Shown here: positions 16,624-26,400 of the stretch, piece by piece
How the letters are laid out: each line of letters begins with the position of its first letter
How positions within the stretch are numbered: the stretch's first letter is position 1
NCBI GenBank assembly: GCA_026982355.1
Contig: JALSHG010000105.1
Location: forward strand, 1 to 42,973
DNA: 42,973 nucleotides
Origin: Thermodesulfovibrio sp.
GTDB taxonomy: Bacteria > Nitrospirota > Thermodesulfovibrionia > UBA6902
Reading direction: 5' to 3'
Position numbers and translations under genes: made by a program
The notes under the pieces: model-generated
Database searches by the model: none
Told to the model about the DNA's origin: nothing
Seen by the model: the letters and a program-made list of their open reading frames with translations, nothing else

Positions 16624-17310
16624 ATGAATTCAAAAATCTCCATAATAATGCCCGTGCTTAATGAGGCCGGGAACCTTCGCAACACCCTCGGCAGTCTTGA
16701 GTTGTCGTCCAATGAAGAGCTGATAATAGTCGACGGCGGGAGCACCGATGAAACCATGGACATAGCGCGTGAATTTACCGGGAAGGTTTATAAAACAAAG
16801 ACGGGCCGGGCAAGCGTCATGAATTACGGCGCGCGCAGGGCCACGGGGGATATACTGCTTTTTTTTCATTCCGACTGTATGCTGCCCCCCCGGGGGTTTG
16901 AGATAATCCGGGAGACGCTCAGAGACGGCAGTGTTGCCGCAGGGGCGTTTTTTCTCGGCATCAATCACCCGGGGTTTTGTTTCAGGCTGATAGAATTCGG
17001 AGCGAATCTCAGGTCGCGGTTTACCTCGCTTCTCTACGGAGACCAGGGAATGTTCCTGAGAAAGGAAGTTTTCGAGAAGGTGGGGGGATTCGCGGAGATA
17101 CCGCTGATGGAAGATATCGAGATTTCGGGCAGACTGAAAAAGTTGGGCAGGATTGTCTTTGTCATGCCTCCGGTCAAGGCCTCCCCGAGGCGGTGGCTTA
17201 AGGAAGGCGCCCTTTATACAACACTCAGGGACTGGTCACTTGCGCTTTCATACACAATATTAAAGATATCTCCGGAAACACTGATCAAGTATTACAGGGA
17301 AGTAAGGTAG
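16624..17310 (+). CDS. Family 2 glycosyltransferase, TIGR04283-like
   Basis: A protein of about 228 residues with a GT-A fold. The start is ISIIMPVLNEAGNLRNTL, followed by LIIVDGGSTDET and LLFFHSDC (DXD-like metal site) and LYGDQGMFLRKEVFEKVGGF, typical of the transferase-2 family often found with radical SAM or selenium-domain proteins. ATG 16624 begins the family N-terminus; a TTG at 16594 would add ten unsupported residues. The next gene, 11 nt downstream, is its usual partner. The pair probably builds a modified sugar or small glycosylated product; no radical SAM partner such as ArsS is in the window. Confidence 0.82.
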   Translation: MNSKISIIMPVLNEAGNLRNTLGSLELSSNEELIIVDGGSTDETMDIAREFTGKVYKTKTGRASVMNYGARRATGDILLFFHSDCMLPPRGFEIIRETLRDGSVAAGAFFLGINHPGFCFRLIEFGANLRSRFTSLLYGDQGMFLRKEVFEKVGGFAEIPLMEDIEISGRLKKLGRIVFVMPPVKASPRRWLKEGALYTTLRDWSLALSYTILKISPETLIKYYREVR

Positions 17311-17321
17311 GAAAATGCGTT

Positions 17322-17936
17322 ATGGGCCATAATGCCCTCATAGTCATTGCAAAGTATCCTGAAAAAGAGAGTGTTAAGACGCGCCTTAAGGGTCTGATAC
17401 CTGATGATAAAAGGGTTGAGCTTTATGTATCCCTGCTGAATCAGACCATGCGGAAGCTCGGAAAGATTCCCGGAGTTGATACATTCATAGCATTTGCACC
17501 CGAAAGTACCGGAGATTATTTTTCGCGGTTTAATGTCAGGCTGATTCCCCTGCAGGACGGCGACCTTGGCACAGGGATGTTTCATGCATTCCGGGAGGTA
17601 TTCAATGCAGGCTATGAAAAAGCAGCGCTTGTAGGCGCGGACATACCGGATATTTCGCCACGGATAATCCTGGAAGCATTTAATGCATTATCCGGCAGTG
17701 ACCTCGTCTACGGCCCTGCAAAAGACGGAGGCTACTACCTTGTCGGCATGAGAAAGTTAATCAGGGAAGTTTTCGAGGAAGTTACCTGGTCATCCGAAAA
17801 GACTCTCGAGGAAAGCCTTTATCAGGCGCGGCGCCATGGATACAGTGTTGCTCTTACAGAAACGCTGAATGATATTGACACCATTGATGATGCGATAAGG
17901 GCCGGGCTGCTGGATGTGGAGGGAGACCGCTGCTGA
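17322..17936 (+). CDS. DUF2064/TIGR04282-type nucleotidyl- or glycosyltransferase
   Basis: A 204-residue protein of the DUF2064 (transferase 1, rSAM/selenodomain-associated) family, with a fold like MobA/CofC nucleotidyltransferases. Motifs: LIVIAKYPEKESVKTRLKG at the N-terminus (phosphate-binding K/R residues), QDGDLGTGMFHAF, LVGADIPDIS near residue 105 (metal-binding aspartate) and YGPAKDGGYYLVGM. It is encoded directly after its usual partner glycosyltransferase. The substrate is unknown. The stop overlaps nothing; 313 bp of non-coding DNA follow before the T6SS locus. Confidence 0.82.
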   Translation: MGHNALIVIAKYPEKESVKTRLKGLIPDDKRVELYVSLLNQTMRKLGKIPGVDTFIAFAPESTGDYFSRFNVRLIPLQDGDLGTGMFHAFREVFNAGYEKAALVGADIPDISPRIILEAFNALSGSDLVYGPAKDGGYYLVGMRKLIREVFEEVTWSSEKTLEESLYQARRHGYSVALTETLNDIDTIDDAIRAGLLDVEGDRC

Positions 17937-18011
17937 ACCGCTTTTTTGATCCGGCCATTCTCATGTTCGATAAGGTGAAATACATATCCGCCCGGCGCTG
18001 GATTGAAAGTT

Positions 18012-18048
18012 AGCCTTAATGTTGCATAAGCCGGCAGGGGGGGTCCGA
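18012..18048 (+). repeat. Family A repeat copy A7 (left half)
   Basis: It reads AGCCTTAATGTTGCATAAG then CCGGCAGGGGGGGTCCG and then diverges. It is the left-hand neighbour of the T6SS locus. Confidence 0.7.
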
Positions 18049-18113
18049 ACAAAGGGCCGTCAGAAAAGAGACGGCGGACGGACTGAAGGCGTGATTTCAA
18101 TCCCCGAATCCTG

Positions 18114-18249
18114 TTGACATAGATATGTAAAAATGATAACTTATTGCAGTATAAAAATAATACGTGCCGGAGCTTGCGGTTGCACGGTTATGATCTTGCC
18201 GGTTTAATACCCGATCGGATAACATTATTTAAATTAAGGTTCAGCTTAA
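18114..18249 (+). promoter_or_regulatory. Candidate promoter region of the T6SS locus
   Basis: A perfect TTGACA lies at 18114-18119 in an AT-rich stretch. The best -10 at normal spacing (TAACTT at 18137-18142) is weak, while TATAAA at 18150 is too far away. The remaining leader of about 90 nt to the first gene has no other recognised site. I looked for a sigma-54 pair here; GCACG and TTGC occur but with the wrong spacing. Confidence 0.4.
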
Positions 18250-20154
18250 TTGCAAATTGATTCGTGTTTCTGCATTAAAGGCTTTCATTTCTCGGTCTCC
18301 CTGGTATCAGAGGACAGCACGGTCCTGGAAAAAACGGCCTTCCCCTTTTCAGTAGTCACCGACACAGACCCCCTGGCCGGACTCCTTGAGGCCGGGATTG
18401 TAACCGGCGCGGGCAGCGAGGTGGAGAAGCTCTTCCTGCTCGTCCAGAGAGACAGGTACCTCCTGACGGAAGATGAACTGCGGCCCGTCACCAACAGGGA
18501 TATCGAAGAATCGTGGCGGAATGCCTTTTCTTTTTATAATGCCGAAGACCGCGGCCTTATACTGCTGCCCGGACAGACAGACGGAGAAGGAAGGCTTATG
18601 CCGTTTCCTCCGCAGTTTTTCTGCAAGGCGCGGAGGATATTCTTTCATCCGCCCTGTCCGAAGTGCGGGCTTCCACTGCAACAGTGTGAAGACGACGGCC
18701 TCCTCGATGCTTCGGGCCTCCAGCCTTATTCGGGATCCTTAAGGCGTTACCTTTACTGCGCGCAGTGCACCCCGGCAGGCAGATCCGGGTTCTATGCGTA
18801 TGATGAGGAGCCGGCGACGGCGGTCAGGGACCGCAGGGCACTGATCAGGAAATTCAGGCTCCTGGCCGAAGGCGGTAACCATGCGGAACAATTTCCGTGC
18901 CCGGAATGTCCGGAGCACAGGGAATGCTACGGCACGGACCAGCGCGCTGTTTCAAGGATCGCGCCCTTCTCTTTTTATCCGTTCTACATGTTTGCCTTTA
19001 AGGCCATGTCACTGAACGCCCCGGATTTCCTGTCCCTCGTCTCCGGCGCGGAATTCGGCGATGTCGAATCCGTGCTGGGGAAAAAACAGGAGGCCGGGAG
19101 GATCAAGCGCCTGAAAGACATCAGGCAGAGGGGGAACCTGACAAAGGCCCCGTTTCTGTTCGGTTCGGACGACCGGTTTTTTCTGGAGGTGCTGTACCTG
19201 AAGCTCTGTTTCCTGGGAGAAGCGCTCCGGTTCCTTTGCCGCGGCGATGACCTCCTGATGCATCCGGGGCTGAGGCCGTCTGTCGAGCGGATATGGGTCA
19301 GCCTCCCCCCGCACGGCGGCCTGCTTCCGTTTCTGTGGAACTTCAGGGTGAATCTCGTCGGCATATTCACCCCGCCGGCCGGCGGCGGATCATTCCATGA
19401 ACCCGCGGGCACGGAGAGCCTGTTTTATACAGGGCTCCTCTGGTTCAACACCCTGCTGGCCAACAGCCGGCAGGATGTCTCAAGGGTCAATGCATCCCTG
19501 AGGGGTATTGTGGATCACTGCCGGAAAGGCGGTGATTTTTCATTTCAGGATGAGATGAAAGACCCCGACCCGGTGTTTTCCCCTGTCAATGTTTTCTGGA
19601 ATCCGGAGGGAAAGACGGTCGGCGAAGAATTCATTACCCTGTGGCACAAGGCCCTTGACCTGTCATTGTCCCTGCTGAGGGCCGGTTCCGCGTCCGTGCC
19701 GTCATTCTCCATGGAGAATTTCAGACAGCGGTCTGAAGGCCTGATGAAAGAGATCAGTGGCCTCATGTTTACTGAAGCGCCGGCGGGAACGGCGGCCCCC
19801 GCGCCGGAAGACGCGGCGATCCACGGGATTCTCAGGAGTATCTACAATAAATGGAGCTCCGGTGCGGTAACTGAGGAGAAGGAATCAACCGAAACGGTCA
19901 TACTCTCTTCACAGGTGCGGAAAGAAGAAACCACGCCTGCAGCACCCCCGAAACAGGAAGACAGCGGGGTTATCGAAGAAACCGTTATCATATCACGACA
20001 GGATGCAGGGCGCCCCTCGGCGCCTGAAGAGCCTGCCGGAGAAGAAAAAAAGGGCGACAGGCCGGAGGACAGCGGGGACTCCCTGGAAGAGACGGTTATC
20101 ATCAGGCCCGCCGAACGCTGCGGCGACGAGGGTAAAAAGGATGGAACAAAATAG
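18250..20154 (+). CDS. T6SS-locus protein with Cys clusters and phosphothreonine-like tail
   Basis: A 634-residue protein I do not recognise. Residues 136-173 hold paired cysteines (CPKC at 136-139, C146, CAQC at 170-173), which look like a zinc ribbon, with another cluster at C217/C220/C226. The middle is globular, and no transmembrane helix is obvious. The last 90 residues are an acidic, Pro/Glu-rich linker carrying three copies of a short motif: ETVIL at T549, EETVII at T578 and EETVII at T615. Each has Thr followed at +3 by Ile or Leu, the pattern that FHA domains bind when phosphorylated. The start is TTG with AAGG at 18236-18239. It overlaps the next gene by 14 nt and opens the T6SS locus, so a regulatory or scaffold role is inferred. 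Confidence 0.6.
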   Translation: MQIDSCFCIKGFHFSVSLVSEDSTVLEKTAFPFSVVTDTDPLAGLLEAGIVTGAGSEVEKLFLLVQRDRYLLTEDELRPVTNRDIEESWRNAFSFYNAEDRGLILLPGQTDGEGRLMPFPPQFFCKARRIFFHPPCPKCGLPLQQCEDDGLLDASGLQPYSGSLRRYLYCAQCTPAGRSGFYAYDEEPATAVRDRRALIRKFRLLAEGGNHAEQFPCPECPEHRECYGTDQRAVSRIAPFSFYPFYMFAFKAMSLNAPDFLSLVSGAEFGDVESVLGKKQEAGRIKRLKDIRQRGNLTKAPFLFGSDDRFFLEVLYLKLCFLGEALRFLCRGDDLLMHPGLRPSVERIWVSLPPHGGLLPFLWNFRVNLVGIFTPPAGGGSFHEPAGTESLFYTGLLWFNTLLANSRQDVSRVNASLRGIVDHCRKGGDFSFQDEMKDPDPVFSPVNVFWNPEGKTVGEEFITLWHKALDLSLSLLRAGSASVPSFSMENFRQRSEGLMKEISGLMFTEAPAGTAAPAPEDAAIHGILRSIYNKWSSGAVTEEKESTETVILSSQVRKEETTPAAPPKQEDSGVIEETVIISRQDAGRPSAPEEPAGEEKKGDRPEDSGDSLEETVIIRPAERCGDEGKKDGTK

Positions 20155-20893
20155 CGGTACTGATACGGGCGCCCTTGCCGATGAGATCAGGGCGATCTAC
20201 AGGTCGGACAGCTCACGGGCCGGGCAATTGATCGAGAGACTTCTTGAGCAGAGACTGAAAGGCCTGTCCCCGGTGGAGAGACTGGCAGCGGTGGACAGGC
20301 TTGCCGGCAGGTTCGGGGCAACAAGAGGCGCCGGGACGCTCAGCCTTGAGCAGGAAGAGGTCTCGAGGATGCTTTCCCTCCTCCTGGGGAGAGATATCCC
20401 GGTGGAGAACCTTCCGGCGGGGGAACTGCCGGAGAAACTATCCGTTGCCCTGAACACGGTCTTCGATACGCTTAACAGGATCATAGGGGTTATTAATTCA
20501 ACCCTCCTCGGCGAAAAGGTGGAGCTTGCGACGATCAGGCATATAATAGGCTCGGGCCTTGAGCGTGAAGGCACGCCCGAGCACCTGCAGGCATACCTTG
20601 ACCGGATACGGGATGCCTTCATGGTTGCGCACCGCGCCTTTCAGGAGGCGGCAAGGATCACCGTGGGCCGGATTCTGGATGAACTGGACCCCGACGGCAT
20701 ATCCGCCGCTGCCGGAGGCGGAGGTCTCAAGTTCGGCCCGCTCCGCAAGGCCGGCAGCTTTGAGGTGTACCGGGAAAAGTTCCAGGCATGCAGAGGCTGG
20801 TTCGAATCAGAGCGGTTCACGGAGGATATACTGAGGGAATTTGAAAAAATCTGCCGGAAATTATATAAAAGTAATGCGAGAGGTGTCCTATGA
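20141..20893 (+). CDS. Probable T6SS FHA-protein C-terminal-domain homologue (FHA absent)
   Basis: A 250-residue soluble protein. The C-terminal half, from about residue 145, resembles the C-terminal domain of T6SS FHA proteins (TIGR03354, Fha/TagH/ImpI): an AHRAFQEAARITVGRILDELDP helix pair split across about 157-180, then LKFGPLRKAGSFEVYREKF and LREFEKICRKLY. The N-terminal half is helical and shows none of the FHA landmarks (GR, SXXH, NG). So it may be an FHA-less relative, next to a protein whose tail looks like an FHA ligand. ATG 20141 is chosen because the frame further upstream lies within the preceding gene. It overlaps tssJ by 4 nt. The homology is by eye only. Confidence 0.5.
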   Translation: MEQNSGTDTGALADEIRAIYRSDSSRAGQLIERLLEQRLKGLSPVERLAAVDRLAGRFGATRGAGTLSLEQEEVSRMLSLLLGRDIPVENLPAGELPEKLSVALNTVFDTLNRIIGVINSTLLGEKVELATIRHIIGSGLEREGTPEHLQAYLDRIRDAFMVAHRAFQEAARITVGRILDELDPDGISAAAGGGGLKFGPLRKAGSFEVYREKFQACRGWFESERFTEDILREFEKICRKLYKSNARGVL

Positions 20894-21384
20894 GAACAAA
20901 TATCAGGATGTTGTTTGCGGCCGGTCTTGCGTTTTTCTTCATTGCATGCGCTACGACCGTTCAGGCCCCGTACAAACAGGATGCAATCACCCTGCATTTG
21001 AAAAGCTCGAATGAGCTGAACCTCTACAACGGCAAGGCGCACACGCTCCTGCTGTGCGTTTATCAACTGAAGGATCCCAATGCCTTCAACCAACTGCTTG
21101 ACGAAAGGGACGGGCTGTCCAGGCTGCTTGAGTGCAGGCGCTTTGACCCGTCCGTCACCGGCTCCAGGCGGCTGATAATAAATCCGGGCCGGGAGATAAC
21201 CAGGAGCCTCGACAGGGCCGAGGGAACAAAATACGTGGGTGTTGCGGCAGGCTATTACGAGATGGAGCCTGAGAGCATGGTCCGCCTTTACCGGATCCCC
21301 GTGAACATGTTTACGAAGACACTCAGGGAACTGAAGATCGGGCTCTTCCTGGGGCCGCATGAGATACAGGGGTTGGAAGAATAA
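20890..21384 (+). CDS. tssJ: T6SS outer-membrane lipoprotein TssJ
   Basis: A 164-residue lipoprotein. The signal peptide ends in the lipobox FIAC, and the mature part is a beta-sandwich typical of TssJ/VasD, with LHLKSSNELNLYNGKAHTL as the first strands and LLLCVYQLKDPNAFNQL. TssJ anchors the TssL-TssM complex to the outer membrane by binding the periplasmic end of TssM. It overlaps the preceding gene (ATGA) and the tssK start (one base), so it is translationally coupled on both sides. Confidence 0.85.
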   Translation: MRTNIRMLFAAGLAFFFIACATTVQAPYKQDAITLHLKSSNELNLYNGKAHTLLLCVYQLKDPNAFNQLLDERDGLSRLLECRRFDPSVTGSRRLIINPGREITRSLDRAEGTKYVGVAAGYYEMEPESMVRLYRIPVNMFTKTLRELKIGLFLGPHEIQGLEE

Positions 21385-22772
21385 TGGATATACAGAAACC
21401 GCTTTTCTGGCACCAGGGTCTTTTCCTGCAGCCGCAGCACTTTCAACTGCTCGACCTGTCCTTCAGATCACTGCTGGCGCCGTTTCATGATTTCATGCAG
21501 CCCGAGTTCTGGGGCACGGGGGGGATCGAGATCGAAAAGGCCGCCCTCGGCACCGGCACATTCAGCCTCCTTAACGGCGGCTTCCTTTTCCGGGACGGTA
21601 CGTATGCGGTCCTGCACGGCAATGCCGTTGCCGGCTCCCGCACGTTTGATGCGGCGCTTATAGAAGGGGGCAAACCCCTGGGCGTGTTCGTGGGACTCAG
21701 GAAATGGAATACGGCGGGGGAGAATGTCACTGTCCTTGAAAAAACGGATACGCTCTCTGATGTGACCACGCGTTTTGTCACCGCCGCGGAGCCCGAGGAA
21801 GTCAGGGACCTGCATTCGGACGGGCCGTCCGGCCGGGTCAAACGGCTCAGTTACGTACTGAAAATATTCTGGGAGACCGAGACGGAACTGCTGGGCGATT
21901 ACGACCTCATCCCGGTTGCCCGGCTGGAAAGGGAGGGTGAGGATGTGGTCCTTTCACCCGGCTTTGTACCGCCGTGTCTCACTGTCGCGGGCTCGGACGT
22001 CCTCCTTAAACTCGTCAGGGAGATAAGGGACCAGACAGCCGCGCGCAGCCGGCAGCTTGAAGAGTACAAGAGACAGCGGGGGATACAGAGCGCCGAGTTC
22101 GGCTCGAGGGACATGGTCTACCTCCTGGCCCTCAGGTCCCTTAACCGGTACGTGCCCCTGCTCTTTCATTACACGGAAACAGGGCGGGTACATCCGTGGA
22201 CCGTCTACGGAACCGTGAGACAGCTTATCGGCGAGCTTTCATCTTTTTCAGAAAACGTGAATGTCATGGGGGAATCCGGCGACGGAGGCCCCGCACTGCC
22301 TAATTATGACCACGGCAGGCTGTGGGAATGCTTTTCAGCGGCCGGCAGAACACTCACCCGCCTGATGGACGAGATCACGGCAGGGCCGGAATATATAATA
22401 AAACTGGTTTATGACGGCACTTATTATGCCGCGGACCTGAAACCCGCCGTGTTTGAGGGACGCAACCGCTTCTTCCTCGTATGCAGGACGGCGGAAGACC
22501 ACAGGGCGGCGCTTAAGTCGCTGACATCACTGGCCAAGTTGAGCTCGCGCGAGCATCTGCCGATTTTGATAGCCCGGGCGCTTCCGGGCATCGTGCTGGA
22601 GAACCTCCCGGTCCCTCCGCAGGAACTGCCGCGCAGGGCCGACTGCCTGTATTTTGCGGTGGACCGGCACAGCGAACAGTGGGGTTTCGTGGAAAAAGGC
22701 AACAATATAGCCCTTTACTGGGACAATGCCCCTGAGGACCTCGAGGTCGAGCTCATGGTTGTGGGAAAATAA
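21384..22772 (+). CDS. tssK: T6SS baseplate protein TssK
   Basis: A 462-residue TssK/ImpJ protein. The N-terminus PLFWHQGLFLQPQHFQ is the family signature, followed by the shoulder domain and a C-terminal domain ending LYFAVDRHSEQWGFVEKGNN. TssK trimers connect the baseplate (TssEFG) to the membrane complex through TssL and TssM. The gene order J-K-L-M is the common one. Length is normal. Confidence 0.93.
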   Translation: MDIQKPLFWHQGLFLQPQHFQLLDLSFRSLLAPFHDFMQPEFWGTGGIEIEKAALGTGTFSLLNGGFLFRDGTYAVLHGNAVAGSRTFDAALIEGGKPLGVFVGLRKWNTAGENVTVLEKTDTLSDVTTRFVTAAEPEEVRDLHSDGPSGRVKRLSYVLKIFWETETELLGDYDLIPVARLEREGEDVVLSPGFVPPCLTVAGSDVLLKLVREIRDQTAARSRQLEEYKRQRGIQSAEFGSRDMVYLLALRSLNRYVPLLFHYTETGRVHPWTVYGTVRQLIGELSSFSENVNVMGESGDGGPALPNYDHGRLWECFSAAGRTLTRLMDEITAGPEYIIKLVYDGTYYAADLKPAVFEGRNRFFLVCRTAEDHRAALKSLTSLAKLSSREHLPILIARALPGIVLENLPVPPQELPRRADCLYFAVDRHSEQWGFVEKGNNIALYWDNAPEDLEVELMVVGK

Positions 22773-22796
22773 CAGACCGGGGGAACGGAGTTTATC

Positions 22797-23477
22797 ATGC
22801 ATCTGACCGATTGTTTCATGGAGCTCATAGCGTACGTGTCTTACTTCCGGAAAACGCTGAATAAAAGGCAGCCGGCCTTCGAACAGGTCAGGGCCGATAT
22901 CATGCGCCTGATGACACAGAGCGAAGACTGCCTGAAAAAGGGCCTTTTCACCCGCGACGACTATGACACCGCGCGGTTCGCGGTCTGCGCATGGGTGGAT
23001 GAGGCGATCCTGGGCTCTTCGTGGCAGCACAAGGAACAGTGGCAGAGGGAGCTGCTGCAGCGCATCTTTTATAACACGGCTGCCGCCGGCGAGGAGTTTT
23101 TCGAGCGGCTGAACGCACTCGGCCCCCATCAGAGGGATGTAAGGGAGGTTTACTACCTCTGCCTGGCGCTGGGTTTCATGGGGCGCTATTGCCGCAAGGA
23201 AGACGAATACCTGCTCGAACAGTTGAAGACTTCCAATCTCAAGCTGCTTGCGGGAAGTTCCCTGGGTGTTCCCTCCCTTGAAATGATGGAACTCTTCCCC
23301 GAGGCCCGTCCCTCAGGGCAGGTGGAGACGGCCGTGCAGAAGCCGAAATTCCGTTTCTCGCTCTTTACGGCCGTAACCCTTGCAGCGCCGGTCCTGCTTT
23401 TCGGGCTGCTGTTCCTGATTTACACATTCTCCCTCAGGGGGATAGGTGAAAGTTTCTTGAGCTCATTACCGAAATGA
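22797..23477 (+). CDS. tssL: T6SS inner-membrane protein TssL (DotU family)
   Basis: A 226-residue protein with a cytoplasmic helical DotU domain (start HLTDCFMELIAYVSYFRK; conserved FAVCAWVDEAIL; YLCLALGFMGRY) and one C-terminal transmembrane helix at about 190-213. The periplasmic tail is very short: no OmpA/peptidoglycan-binding domain is attached, and no TagL-like gene is seen, so how the complex is anchored to the cell wall is not evident here. Its stop overlaps the tssM start by 4 nt. Confidence 0.92.
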   Translation: MHLTDCFMELIAYVSYFRKTLNKRQPAFEQVRADIMRLMTQSEDCLKKGLFTRDDYDTARFAVCAWVDEAILGSSWQHKEQWQRELLQRIFYNTAAAGEEFFERLNALGPHQRDVREVYYLCLALGFMGRYCRKEDEYLLEQLKTSNLKLLAGSSLGVPSLEMMELFPEARPSGQVETAVQKPKFRFSLFTAVTLAAPVLLFGLLFLIYTFSLRGIGESFLSSLPK

Positions 23478-26400
23478 AAGACAAGTTATTAAAGTTTCTC
23501 AAGATATTCCTGTTTGCCGCACTGGGCGTCCTGGCCGTACTGCTTGTATTCGGGGTGGTGCTCAGCCTGGACTGGCCGTGGTGGGCGGGATTCTTCCTGC
23601 TGCTCGCCGTTGCGGGGGCGGGGATCGGGGCGGTGTTTCTCCGCAAGCTGTGGCTCAGGCGCAGGGAGCAGCGTTTTGTCCGGCAGGTCATAGAGCAGGA
23701 CGAGGCCCGCTTAAGCGCGCTCAGTGGCAGGGAAAGAGAAGAGATGAAGGAACTCCAGGCGCGGTGGAAGGAGGCCGTCGACGCCCTGAGGCGCTCGCAC
23801 CTGAGAAAGTACGGAAACCCCCTGTACGTGCTGCCGTGGTACCTCGTAATGGGAGAAAGCGGCTCGGGCAAGACCACCGCCATACAAAGCGCCCGCCTTT
23901 CCTCGCCGTTTGCCGGGGTTGCGCGGACGCCGGGCATTTCAGGGACGAAAAACTGCGACTGGTGGTTCTTTGAACAGGCGGTCGTCATCGACACAGCGGG
24001 AAGATACGCGGTTCCGGTGGATGAGGGGAGGGACAGGGACGAGTGGCAGAAATTTCTGAACCTGCTCGTTAAATACAGGAAAAAAGAGCCCCTCCACGGC
24101 CTTATCGTGACACTGGCCGCCGACAGGCTGCTGGAGAGCCCGGGCGAGGCCCTCGAGGAGGACGGGCGTAACATCCGGCGCAGGATAGATGAGCTCATGC
24201 GCGCCATGGGGGTCAAATTCCCGGTTTACGTGCTTGTCACCAAGTGCGACCTCATACAGGGAATGACCCGGTTCTGCGAACGCCTGCCCGAGGAGACCAC
24301 CGGCCAGCCCATGGGCGTTATAAACCAGGAACTGTCCACCGACATCACGGGCTTTCTTGATTCAGCGCTGAATTCCATAGGAGAACGCTTGAGGAACCTC
24401 CGCATCCTGCTCCTGCACAAATCCGGACCGGGCGAGGTTGACCCGGGGCTCCTTCTGTTTCCCGAGGAATTCGGGAACCTCAGGCAGGGTATCGAGTCCT
24501 TCATGAAGGGGGCGTTCCAGGAGAACCCCTACCAGGAGACGCCGGTCCTGCGCGGCCTGTTTTTCAGCAGCGGACGGCAGGAAGGCACCCCTTATTCCCA
24601 TTTCCTGAACACACTGGGCCTAATCAGTGAGAAGGAGGTGCTGCCCGGCACGAGCAGGGGACTTTTCCTTCATGATTTTTTCTCCAGAATCCTGCCGGGC
24701 GACAGGGGGCTGTTCACGCCCACGAGCAGGGCCGTCCAGTGGCAGAGGTTCACGAGAAACCTCGGCCTTGTCTCGTGGGTTCTCACAGGCGTGGCCCTCT
24801 GCGGCCTGTTGAGCTTCTCGTTTGTCAAGAACCTCCGGACATTAAGGGATGCCTCGCACGAGTTTGCGAAACAACCTGTTCTGCAGGGCAGGTTCATGCC
24901 CGACCTTGTGACAATGAACCTCTTCAACAATGCAATCCTGAAAGTGGAGGAGCGGAACCGCGACTGGTGGATACCACGGTTCGGCCTGTATGAAAGCGTC
25001 AATGCCGAGAAGGGACTGAAGGAGAATTTCAGCAGGCGGTTCAGGGAGGGTGTCATGGCGCCCCTGGACAGACAGATGGTGCAGAGGCTGACGGATTTCA
25101 CGCCGGCCGTCCCCGACGAGGTCGTGGGCGGCTACGTCGCACTCCTGGCAAGGCGCATCAATCTCCTGAAGGCCCGCCTCGGAGGCGAAGACGAAGAATC
25201 CATCCAGGCAAAACCGGTTCCGCCTTATGAAGCCCTGATTTCCGCGGTTGAGCCTGATGCCGGCCCCGATACGGTTAAGAAATTCGGCCGGTTGTATCTC
25301 CAATACATAATCCGGCGCACCGACACCGGGGAAATAAGCAAAGAGATAGATATCTTCCAGTCATGGCTGAAACACCTCCTGGAACTTAAGGGCCGGAACC
25401 CCCGCTGGATCGCCTCATGGGTGAACGGGAGCGGCTCTGTGCCGCCCATGACCCTGGGGGATTTCTGGGGCGGTGATTCCCCTCCTGAAGGACTGGAGAC
25501 GGCAGTTGCTCCGGCGTTTACGCTCAGGGGCCGGAAAATGATAGATTCTTTTATCAGCGAGATCGAGGACGCCCTTCCCGACCCGCTGATCTTTGCGGAC
25601 CGGAAACTGGAGTTCAAAAAATGGTACCGCGACAGCAGCTTCACGGCATGGCAGGAGTTCAGCTCCTCTTTCTCAAAGGGCCGGAAGAGGCTCGGCGGCA
25701 GGGAGCAGTGGAGAAACACCGCCGCCGCGATGGCTGGCGAGAAAGGGCCGTATTTTGCCTTTCTGCAGAGGATGACCGGGGAACTCGGGCCCCTTGCGGA
25801 AAACGGCGATGCGCCCCCGTGGCTGCTGCAGGCTTACGAGTTCAGGAAGGTGGGTAAGATAGGCTCTGCGGTGGGGGGCACCATTGCAAAGGCCGCGGAA
25901 AAGGGCAAGAAGGTCATCAGCGTCATAGAGAAAAAGCTCGGCAGGGGGGAACGGGAGGCCTCCGGCGGGGAATCCCTCTCAATAAAGGCGTACACCGAAT
26001 ACCGGAAGGCCATCAGGGACATAACGGCCGTAACCGCATCCGCCAACCAGGCGTACGAAACGGCGCTCCGTGTCTTCTCGGAAGACCCCGCCGTCGGCGA
26101 GTCGCCTTTTTATGCGGGCTACAGGGCCGCATCCGCATTAAAGACCGGCCTGGCAGAGGGGGGGAAATTGTCCCCTATCGTCTCGGACCTTGTAACAGGC
26201 CCGCTTGATTTTCTCTGGGAATACACACTCAGGGAAACAGCGTGCCGGTTGCAGGAGCGGTGGGAGTCCGACGTCCTCGCTGAAATACAGGGGGCCTCAC
26301 GCCGGCAGGCCATAGAACTGCTCCTTGGACAAAACGGTTTTGCATGGAAATTCGTCAAAGAGCCGGCGGCGCCGTTTGTAAGGTACAGGCAGGGCAGGGG

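Noticed and set aside
18170-18210. Sigma-54 promoter before the T6SS locus
   Set aside because: TGCACG and TTGC occur, but the spacing between them is about twice the required length and the GG is missing.
20003-20140. Upstream extension of the FHA-C-like gene
   Set aside because: It lies wholly inside the preceding gene in another frame; ATG 20141 has a suitable context and normal overlap.
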